A DNA stretch of 64,000 nucleotides, taken from NCBI GenBank assembly GCA_019055375.1, contig JAHQIW010000630.1, forward strand, positions 1 to 64,000, in the 5' to 3' direction. The notes beneath the pieces were generated by a model. It was given only the letters and a program-made list of their open reading frames with translations, searched no databases and was not told the origin of the DNA. Shown one piece after another: positions 55,605 to 64,000 of the stretch (positions are counted from its first letter, which is position 1; each line of letters opens with the position of its first letter). Both the position numbers and the translations under genes were made by a program. The DNA is from Parelaphostrongylus tenuis (taxonomy: Eukaryota > Nematoda > Chromadorea > Rhabditida > Metastrongylidae).

Positions 55605-56672
55605 ATGGAATTCGATTGGCAGCATCGTTGCGCAGCTTACCGATTTGTGACTTATTCGGCTGTGGTCTTCTCGATGGTCGCAGTTCTTGGGGCAGCTATC
55701 ACCCTACCTATGGTGTACAATTACGTGCATCATGTTCGACGCACAATGCATGCGGAACTCAACTTTTGCCGGGTTAGTGCTTTTTTTTCACTTTTTATGA
55801 GTATTCATTCGACTCACATTGCTGAATCGCTTTTTCAGACCTCGGCCAGCGAAATCCGATCTGAAGTAAATGGTTTAAGGCATATTGGAAACCGCACCAC
55901 CCGTCAGATTGGCTACGGTGCTAATGAGGAGGTGAAGGGATACGAAGATTGCAGTGCTTGCTGCTCAAAGGGCGAACCTGGCTTGGCGGGACGGCCAGGA
56001 AACCCAGGAAGACCAGGAAACCCAGGACCCCCTGGAGAGCCAGGACGAAAAATAGTTAAACCATGTCATCAATACAGTGCTCCCCCGTGTAAACCATGCC
56101 CGGATGGACCACGCGGACCTCCTGGTATACCTGGCCTTCCGGGTGATGCCGGACAAGATGGAGCTCCTGGTAGACGCGGACAACCAGGAACACCGGGAGA
56201 ACCAGGACCAAAAGGACCACCAGGACCTAAAGGAAATCCAGGATATCCTGGAGAACCCGGAGAGCCCGGAGAGCCGGCGCGCTCTATTCCATTTATTCCG
56301 GGAGCACCTGGACCACAAGGACCACGAGGGCCTCAAGGACCGCCGGGAATCGATGGTCGGCCTGGATACCCAGGAAAACCTGGTGATAATTTGTTAAAAA
56401 CTGACATATTTAGTAAAATAATTAAACGAAAATTTATATAGCCTCATAGTGCTATCTAAGCATGACGATGAGTATGATTGACGCTGTTGGATGTTTCAGG
56501 AGAGCCTGGAATCACGGGACCACGTGGAGCTGATGGTGAACCAGGTATCAACGGAATGAAAGGACCTCCAGGAGATCAGGGACCACCTGGACGTCCTGGA
56601 GAACCTGGAATCTGCGCTAAATACTGCGCTATCGACGGTGGTGTCTTTTTCGCAGATGGAACTCGCCGTTAA
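55605..56672 (+). CDS. Cuticle collagen (nematode Col_cuticle_N family)
   Basis: Secreted structural protein of the exoskeleton. Exons 55605-55772, 55839-56382 and 56500-56672; introns of 66 and 117 bp with GTTAGT/TTTCAG and GTGATA/TTTCAG sites. The product has 294 residues, normal for the family. Residues 1-56 are the conserved N-terminal domain with one hydrophobic segment (about 15-38, ending [14 protein letters not shown]). A subtilisin-like RTTR site lies at 75-78. Cys94, Cys97 and Cys98 precede a first Gly-X-Y run (101-127). A Cys132/Cys140/Cys143 spacer follows, then the main Gly-X-Y domain (146-274) with one break at about 203-210 (ARSIPFIP). The C-terminal end is [19 protein letters not shown]. 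The Cys pattern and the YCA.DGGVFF.DGTRR end are shared by a subgroup of C. elegans col genes; I do not assign an orthologue. Frames seen on the other strand are shadows of the Gly-X-Y repeat. Confidence 0.95.
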
Positions 56673-56879
56673 ATTGCAACAAATATGAGATCAATTTGAA
56701 TAGACTGATTAATTTTCGTATTACGAAAAATGAAGTCTTTACCTGTATGGCCACTGGAGCAAACTATGACGTTTCTGCTAAATTTATACCTTCCTTATTC
56801 AGAGGTTTTTGAGTGAGGTTGATTGCATGGGTTCGAAACATTTAATAGGAGTACGTGATATGTCGTAGGTAGAATCATG

Positions 56880-57015
56880 TTACTAAAACTACCCATGGAA
56901 GTGACTGAACGAAAAAGCACCATGCATCTGACGAAGCTGTTAGGCCAAAACACGCGTCTTGCACTGTATAAGTGACCATAAAACCACATGAGTGAGGCTA
57001 TACGAGAACTTCTCT
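56880..57015. mobile_element. Foldback family B half element, with decayed hammerhead
   Basis: AAGTGACTGAACGAAAAAGC and ACCATAAAACCACATGAGTG correspond to a family B right arm. The ribozyme segment (56922-56964, plus) keeps CTGACGA, GUC and TTGCAC, but GAA reads AAA. It lies about 200 bp after the collagen stop, possibly within the 3' flank transcript. Confidence 0.5.
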
Positions 57016-57019
57016 CAAA

Positions 57020-58225
57020 AAGTACTTCAATAATCTTGTCTACACAGAATTTTTCCTGTTCCTTGATATGATAATTCATCTCAGGTATTGCTACATAGCA
57101 TATAACTGCGATACATCCAATGAAAATTTTGAAAAAGAATTTGAGTCTAAACTCATGAGTGAAAGATGTTATCTACGCAATTCTGTTTTCCTCTGTGGTG
57201 ACAGTAAACATGTCTCTCCAACAAGCCGACAATAACAAAGTGAAGCGGCCTCGATCTCTCACGCTCTTTGACTTCACTCAAGAATTTTATTTATTCGGAA
57301 GTCTCAATTTCAAAAGTTTGAAACATATTAAATTCTGTCTCAATGAAATCACCTGCAAAACGCTAAGAGCCGATGCAGTTATGGGAAGAAAGAAGTATCA
57401 GCAAACTGGAGCGATAAAATAACTCAATGCCACCAATGCATGTCTCATCATAAAATATGATGAAAGAGAATTTCACTGCTCAATAATTATTGCTCTAAGC
57501 TGGTTCTCAAAGTTCTGGCGGTGATCTCTCGGTCATTAGAAATCTGAAGAGTTTCAATCCTTGCAAAATCATTTAACAGCAGTCGCTCTCTGACTCAGTC
57601 GATTTTTTCTAAATCTGATCCTTATTATTTGCGGAGAACTAATCAGCAATGAACATGCATAAATGGGCCCTGCTGAGTAAGTTACTCCGCTGGAACCTTT
57701 CTCCACTCTACTGGGTTCCACTTGCAAACGATTACGTAGGTTCATGTCATGAAGGAGAGCGATTGGACAATCGACCAATGCCAATGCTGTTTTGAAAAAG
57801 GTAACTAGCCGAAATTGCTAAATCAAAGCTCTTTAACATCTTTGCTTAAACTTGAAAACTAAAAGATGTAAACATTATTAGAAATTGTTGCGGGAATATG
57901 TGTCTTTATGTTATCATCTCACGCTGTAGAGAGGAAAATGGAACTCACCAAAAGTGAACCCGATAAACCTTGTCATAGTGCTGATATTTACTAACTGGGA
58001 TGCTTTGATGGCTCGTCTTCAGCACTAGTGCTACGCATTGTGTGATTTTATCCATTTCTCGCCAGCGGCGACAGCGGCTATAGTGGTGGTCTGCTTGTGC
58101 CATGGTCACACTTTTGATGTCCATTTTCCTAAAACCGTTTCTATTTGTGAATACAAATAGATGAGTTCGATCACGAACTCGTTCACCCATCGTTCGCACA
58201 GTTGTCCAAAAGAATGCTTGTATTA
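57020..58225. other. Intergenic, no supported gene
   Basis: Open frames at 57159-57422 (plus) and 58286-57945 (minus) lack splice context or domain similarity. Confidence 0.35.
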
Positions 58226-58228
58226 TTA

Positions 58229-58667
58229 GGTTGGAAAGAAAGATTCCATTGTTCAGATGGGAATGTCGTTTTTTTTTTGCATGCATCGTGTGTGATTTTC
58301 ATATCACTTAGAAGGTTTTCTTCTTGCGCATCTATTGATATATTGCTTGTCTATATCTGCTGCAGAATGAATTTGTCCAGGAAACAAAAACGTTTCTTGA
58401 TACTTTATGAGTACAAATTTGTTTCAAATGCTGCTGGTGTTGCTCGCCGAATCAACAAAGCTCGGGGCAACCGTACGGTTCGAGAATCAACAGTCAGCGA
58501 GCGATTTTGTGAGTTCAAGGCCGGAAATGAAGAGTTGACCATAAAAGAGGCAGAAAATGGTGGATAATGGTGGTCTGTATTTTAAAGAATGGTTGTTGTT
58601 GTTTGTTGTCTAAATATATGCATAAATTCGAATGTTTTATCAAACGATGGAAACTTTCTTTCCAACT
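58229..58667 (+). mobile_element. Internally deleted mariner with transposase N-terminus
   Basis: Near-perfect terminal inverted repeats: GGTTGGAAAGAAAGATTCCA at the left, and AGTTGGAAAGAAAGTTTCCA on the other strand at the right. TA occurs at both ends (58227-58228 and 58668-58669). Inside, from ATG 58367, is an intact 66-codon frame beginning MNLSRKQKRFLILYEYKF and continuing RRINKARGN, then STVSERFCEFKAGNEEL: the first HTH of a mariner transposase. The catalytic domain is absent, so it is about 440 bp and nonautonomous. Confidence 0.8.
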
Positions 58668-58728
58668 TAGTATCTTGTAATCTGCTGATCTGCTCTTTCG
58701 CAAATCTGTCACGTGTTCTTCGTATTAT

Positions 58729-59513
58729 TAGTTCTTCCCGTAAGTTTTGATACTATAGCAAAAACACCAAATTTACTAATTAGGAATTACTAGCTTAACA
58801 TCACTAATCAAAGTACATCGCTAAAAAATTGCTTCGGCGTCATCTTCGTGGTCCACTGGCTAAAGTCATAACCGTCAACTAAAAGTAGATTTTTTGAAAA
58901 AGAGTCAGCGTCGTTTGAATCAAAGGTTGTCACCAGGCAAACGAGGAATTTCAACTTTACGTCTAAATCGTGCTCCAAAGCTTATGCCCATCATCTTTTG
59001 CAATTAGGCCGGGCCGATTTACTGGGACTTCTTGTCAGCAGGAGAGATGATCATCTCCAAACGTTACTATGAGCAACTGGACAGCTGGAATCTGGCCTTA
59101 TAACGTCGACGTTGCCGCAATCTCATTCTGCTTCAAGGAAACGTAATACTGCATGTTGACTCATTGACAATGAGGAACATAATAGAACTAGGTTGGAAGT
59201 TCCTGGGCCATCCGCCTTACAGTCCTGACTTGTCGCCGTCTACTATCACCTCTTCGAGTCGTTGGAGCACTTCTTGAGCATAAAGAAGTTCCGAGACATC
59301 AATCATCTGAGTTAAGAATTGATAATTTTTCTTGAATATAAGGATGACGGGTTCTACGAGCGCGATGTCGATTTGTGGCCTGAGAGATTGCAGAAATATG
59401 CTTAGGCTGATGGCGCATATTTCAAATAGTGTTGTCGAGCAGTTTTATTTGCTTCTGTTTAATAAATTTGGTTTTCATTGATCTCGTGCCAAAACTTATG
59501 AGAGGGTTCAGTA
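58729..59513 (+). mobile_element. Mariner element, decayed (C-terminal transposase half)
   Basis: The ends AGTTCTTCCCGTAAGTTTTG and, on the other strand, TGAACCCTCTCATAAGTTTT are inverted repeats flanked by TA. The plus strand encodes YWDFLSAGEMIISKRYYEQL, the block between the first and second Asp. ELGWKFLGHPPYSPDLSPS follows, with the PPYSPDL motif and third Asp, then the terminal helix. Stops and frameshifts are present, and the N-terminal half is mostly deleted. It begins only about 60 bp after the preceding mariner. Confidence 0.75.
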
Positions 59514-60039
59514 TATGACCGTTCTCTGTATTTTGCTACCGATACATATTCTTCTTGTAATCCAAGGACGAAATAGATTCTGGTGATCTGAGATGTGTAT
59601 ACCGGCTATACATTGTGACTGTCAGTTACCCGCTTGAGTATCAAATGGCACATATATGCGCCACCGTTCGCCACGTTCTACGTCGTACTCGGCCTGAATA
59701 TTGGATTTCAAGTGAAGTGGAACTAGAAGTGGAGCTGCAGTGGAATTGTGGGAAAATATTTATTAAACAGAGGTTCTGAGGAGGCATTCTGGCACCCTGT
59801 TTCCGTCTTCACTATGCTTTTTCACAGCGTTCGTCTCAGTAATAAGTTGAGCAAAAAGTTCTGGTAATTTTTTGAGGCTTTCATTTCTTGACACCTATGT
59901 ATCGCTTTTATTGGTAATTTTGTATATACTTATCCAGTTCATTGATTTCAGCTCAAAAATGCCTACTGAACAGCCTGATTCGCTATTGTTAATCCGCCAT
60001 TATTGGAGAAAAGATTCAACGACTTTCAAAGGTCAATGA

Positions 60040-60300
60040 AATTGATGAGGGTGAAGGTGCTGGCATGGCGACAAAATCGACTGTGTGACGGTAGTTTGAG
60101 CAATTCAAAGAGGGAAATTTTGATCTCGAAGACATGCCTCGTTTCTGCTGGACATCTGTGGTGGACGAAAGTGATTTGTGTGCAGCTCTGTATGGTGAGC
60201 TTTCATCGAGCACAAGTGATTTGGCTAACTTGGTATTTCGCAGCCAAACGTTGTCAATAAGTTGCACTATGATTTTGTCCACAGAAAGCCACTGATTGAA
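60040..60300 (+). pseudogene. Mariner transposase N-terminal fragment
   Basis: Across two frames: FEQFKEGNFDLEDMPR, then SVVDESDLCAALYGELSSST and SDLANLVFRSQT. This is the second HTH and linker of a mariner transposase (consensus F..G..DLED.PR.GRP). It is a different family from the two neighbours. No terminal repeats found. Confidence 0.6.
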
Positions 60301-60577
60301 TCATTTGATGGTTGAAGAAGTATGCCAATGAGTTTTCCGATTGAAAGAGCCGGAATGGTGCTTCAAGCAGGTCTGGAATCTTGCAGAACGACAGCATAAA
60401 ATCGTGGACGATGGTGTTCTATGATTCGATAGATCGACTTTCTATTAACCTCGGAATCAAAGTTAATCATTAAAGTATGAAAAATTTAGCTCTTCGAGCT
60501 GGCGTGAGGTTGTCAGTTGTTGACGACGTTGTTGTTGTCGTTGCTGGTGTTGAGTTTAAATCGCAATACGAGCACTT

Positions 60578-60613
60578 CGCCGACGTTTCAGCTACATCGT
60601 TTTCTTCAGAGCC
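60578..60613 (-). ncRNA. Hammerhead-like motif, core intact (GUC)
   Basis: Minus strand: GGCT, CTGAAGA (N7 is A), a poorly pairing stem II segment, GAA, ACGT as a two-pair stem III, C, then GGCG. All core bases match family D; stem I has three pairs. No inverted partner was seen close by. Confidence 0.45.
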
Positions 60614-60619
60614 TGGGCG

Positions 60620-62565
60620 TATACTGTATTACTATTTGTCTGAGTCGGTGACGAAATAGATGTCTACGCACCACCTCTTGGATCAGGCTAAAAGATTTAG
60701 CATATGTAAGCTGTCAAGTCTCCTGTTATAGTGACCATTCGTGCTTACGGCTCATTTTAGCGTTTCTGGAGTTTTGGACATACAGTAACTTTTGTATTGT
60801 TAACCTTATATATTATATATTATTATATACAAATATTTGTATATTTATTATATATGCCCATATTCCTTTCAAACAGAGATTAACTCTTAATAATTTTCTA
60901 AAAATATCTTCACTACGAAATTCCTAAGATATTAGAGCCCCCACAGTGAGTTTTAATTACCTGTTTCTTACCATTGGTTAGTCTTATCGATAGACTGTAT
61001 AAATGCCTTTATAGAATTCAACAGCACACATGTATCGACATGAAAACAACTGAACGTGTATTATCTCAAATGATTGAAACCACCATTGCTTACAACATAC
61101 AAGTTAGCTAAACCACGTCAAATTCAAAAATGAAATGATGTTGGTAAAAAGATAAGATGTAAAGAAACTCACTGTTGACCAAGCAGTGTTCGATGCTGGT
61201 GATTCATTTTATGTGCTCTCTAACTTCAACTATCGCAATACTTCTACCCAGCAAAAAACCTAAAGGAACAGGTAAGGTTTTCACCAGTAAAAAGCCTATG
61301 ATAGCTGGCATTTGTACGCATCGACAAGCAAATTCAAGCAATCGTCAACTGTAATCATATATATTGCTGTCTTCACGTGCATTATTGGTTGTACCGGAGT
61401 AAATCGGAGTGGGAAAAGAAATCAGTTCACCTTTGACACAATGCTCATTTTTGTTTTATTTTTTGCCAGTATTGCGTATATGAGACGTGTGATGAATCCC
61501 GTGTGGTGCAGCATATACTTACCTGGATTTCTAAGCTAGAAGGTAAAACGATTTGCTAGTTTGAAAGAGCCTGTTGAAGTTAGGCATTGCCGGCAGCCTA
61601 GACCAATCTCAATCCAAATGAGCTGGTAAAGCAGTAGAATTGTAGAATTTTCTTGCATTATTTAGACGAAAAGGTCGGCGATCAAAGAACAGGTTGTCAG
61701 TATGGAAAAGATGAGAATTAAATGTGCAGTTCGTTAGCTCATTGAGTAATATCCTTTGACTTCTTAAGTGGATCATGTAATCTGATCCGCGCTATGAACT
61801 TCTGAGTAGCGAATTTAACTGCCCGGGTAACACGTTGATTTTGGGCGGGGCAGGCGCCCAGACCGCGCGACGGTGCGGCTTGCACGGGTCGTTCCGTGAC
61901 AATGTGGTAGTTTCGCAATGAATTTTTGACCTTTATCGCCACTAAAGCAGGCTCGATTGGTAAATATGGTAGGAGGAACTTTACTAAGGCCGTTTTTGGT
62001 TCAAACATGCCAGAATAACCATAGAACAACGGACTATTCGTCAAAAACGATACTGCACACTGCAGTGCGATGCCATTTCAGCGATAATTTGAAAAAACTC
62101 TCCAGCACTAGTAGACTTTATGAGTCAGGACTTTTGATAGAGTTGTAGAGGGAATGTTCTATTGTCATATGGATTAAAATTTTCTTTGAATCGTCTATAT
62201 GAGTATCGCTTCATCGCTGCATTACCTATGATAGGTACCAATACAATCTCTAAAACGCCACATTTTCAGGAAACCAGATGCTTACGGAAACGTCATAGTT
62301 CGCACCCTTATTTAGCAATTTTACGCTTTCGCATTTATGTTTTTTCCATACTTCACTCATGTTTATGATTCATTTTGCTACTCTTTCGATATACGCAGCT
62401 TGCTTCGACCCCTTGAGAAAACCGTTTTTTTTGATTTTCCTAAGAGCTTTGGTGGCCTTTCGATAGCTCAGATGACGAGAATTTTGGTGTACTTCAATTA
62501 TTTGAAGGCCTTCTTCAACTTGCGCTACGCGACCCGATCTCATCTGCACACCGGAGCAAAGAATG
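60620..62565. other. Intergenic, no supported gene
   Basis: Includes a TATATTATATATTATTATAT patch at about 60808. Short frames at 61312-61539 and 62044-61739 are unsupported. Confidence 0.35.
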
Positions 62566-62569
62566 CGCG

Positions 62570-63110
62570 ACGGGTGCGAAACCCAAAATTCTTTTGACTG
62601 TTACAGCGTAGAGAGCAGTTTTTTCAAAAACTAAATATTTGGCTGTTTCTATCAAAATTTAGGCTATCGTATGCTTAGTAAAAATCTGAAGGAAAAGTTT
62701 TGTCCAGCGAGAAAAGTTTGACTGAGGAACATACTTTTAGATCGGCTGGGGAAGCGCGATAAAAATGCCATTTGGAAATCAAATAAATTTTCAAAATTTC
62801 CGAAATCAGAGCTGTTAAATGTTGCTGAATTCTAGAACAATCAAAAACGTGCTTTTCCAGTAAGCTCGAATCAGAGTGCGTGAAATGATTCAGATTTGCG
62901 AAACCCAATGCTCTTTTGGCTGCTACAGCCCAATGACAAGTTCTTAATGAAAAACCAATTATATCGTTGAAATTTTCGAGGTTTAAGCTTTCGAATGTAT
63001 GTTGAATAATGAGGTAAAAGCTCTGTTCAGAGGAAAATTATTGAGTATGAAAATAATTCTTCGTTTGTTATAACAGCGCAATAAATAGACTATTTTGAAA
63101 GAATATATAT
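62570..63110 (+). repeat. Dispersed 150-170-bp repeat, three units
   Basis: GTGCGAAACCCAAAATTCTT with TTGACTGTTACAGCG (about 62572), TTGCGAAACCCAATGCTCTT with TTGGCTGCTACAGCCCAATG (about 62895), and GAAAATAATTCTTCGTTTGT with TATAACAGCGCAATAAA (about 63049). Interspersed words include TTTAAGCTTTCGAATG and CCAGCGAGAAAAG. Confidence 0.55.
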
Positions 63111-64000
63111 TATTGAAATTTCCGTGATTTGAGGTATTAAAATAACTACTACAACTTCAAACCTAATTAGGAAGCGCAATTCTCCCAAGGAGTTGAACAA
63201 AGTACGGATCGCGGAAATTACTATTCATTTCCTGTATCAAAGCAAGTCACACAGATGATTAAACGACATTATGCTCACATGGAAGGAGCCAAGCAACTCA
63301 TATTCTCAACATCCCATATAAGTAGCTTTCTGGAAAATTCAGAAGTTTGGGAGATAAGTTTTGTACACATAAATCCGCCTACAGAACTCATTCCAGAAAT
63401 ATTCAATGTTTTCTTAGCGATAAAGAATGCTTAGAATCCAAACTGTATTCCTTAATATTGAACAATGTCCGCGTGGAGTTGAAAAGCACACTCCTAGAGC
63501 AAAAAATCAAAATTATAAAGCTCTTGGCGTCGAAGAATTATTGAGGGATGCGCCATGAAGTCAACTTCAAATAATAGCTTCGTTTAAGTTGATTGAGCAT
63601 ATCTGACCTATACAATTACTCGTAGTGGTCTGACGAGATATTGAGACAGAACTGTTTATGCACCTGGATTAGTTTGACACCAGCGGCACATGCGCTTTTG
63701 AGCACAATGCCGTCCTTTCTTTCTGTCAGTAAAGCTCACTATGAAAATATCCTCAAAAATTAGGTTTAGTACTAACCTTGCCAGTTTTTCTTTTTTTTCA
63801 GAGCTCTTGGATGATTACTAATAGTCTAATAAAAAAGCACTGCTGAGTGAAAAAGAAAGAAAATACAACACATGTCACACAATGCAACTGATTCTTGCTC
63901 AGTTCATAAGAATACCGGACTTATTCAAAAGATCTAGGTGATTTTCCCTCTAAAAACATTTCCATGCGCCACTCCAGTATTATTCCATCTGATTCAATCT
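63111..64000. other. Intergenic, no supported gene
   Basis: One 65-codon frame (63347-63544) without support. The window ends in AT-rich sequence. Confidence 0.35.

Noticed and set aside
55965..56336. 123-codon open frame opposite the collagen gene
   Set aside because: It is the complement of the Gly-X-Y repeat; the Ser/Trp/Arg-rich composition is what that repeat gives on the other strand. The 56077-56397 plus frame is likewise a shadow.
1..64000. CRISPR arrays, bacterial operons, riboswitches or prophage features
   Set aside because: Spliced genes, nematode repeats and the collagen show this is eukaryotic nuclear DNA; no regularly spaced short repeats with unique spacers were seen.

Overview
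The window is gene-poor, AT-rich, intron- and repeat-laden DNA from a nematode, most likely a strongylid (hookworm-type). This rests on a cuticle collagen gene of the standard nematode plan, TTTCAG-type 3' splice sites, a probable spliced-leader acceptor just upstream of a start codon, and fragments of an RTE-clade LINE of the kind I associate with hookworm genomes. The species call is inference.

Two genes are recognised. (1) Enolase-phosphatase E1 of the methionine salvage pathway lies on the + strand at 8615-15723 in about seven exons. Its introns hold many repeats, and one exon carries a one-base frameshift in an A run. (2) A 294-residue cuticle collagen lies on the + strand at 55605-56672 in three exons, with a TATA box close upstream. 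A third locus is well supported by phase-consistent exons but not recognised: two minus-strand exon blocks at 19835-17876 and 16411-15944 encode helical, coiled-coil-like protein. Its last exon converges tail-to-tail on the enolase-phosphatase gene. A weaker + strand candidate lies at 49284-49665, also with a one-base homopolymer frameshift.

Most of the rest is mobile DNA. There are decayed RTE LINE pieces (1.8, 26.5, 29.9, 32.0, 34.0 and 53.3 kb). Several tRNA-derived SINE families are present, two copies with clear target-site duplications. Tc1/mariner elements are in various states of decay (35.2, 46.9, 53.8, 58.2, 58.7 and 60.0 kb). A dispersed repeat occurs as short arrays with a period of about 150-170 bp. 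A large clan of inverted-repeat (foldback) elements is also present.

The most striking observation is that the foldback arms carry the consensus of a type I hammerhead ribozyme: CUGANGA, a stem II hairpin, GAA, a minimal self-complementary stem III, a GUC, GUA or GUU cleavage site, and a flanking stem I. One copy sits on each strand of an element. At least six motifs keep the whole catalytic core, and two sit in an enolase-phosphatase intron. One foldback element is flanked by a duplication of about 19 bp, which suggests RNA-mediated mobility rather than DNA transposition. Hammerheads are known from Penelope-like elements and retrozymes. I cannot say whether this inverted, paired arrangement has been described in nematodes.

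Layout: 1-8 kb, a dense repeat cluster; 8.5-15.7 kb, the enolase-phosphatase gene; 15.9-19.8 kb, the unrecognised minus-strand gene(s); 20-55 kb, repeats and non-coding DNA with a few candidate exons; 55.6-56.7 kb, the collagen gene; 58-60 kb, a mariner cluster; 60-64 kb, mostly repeats.
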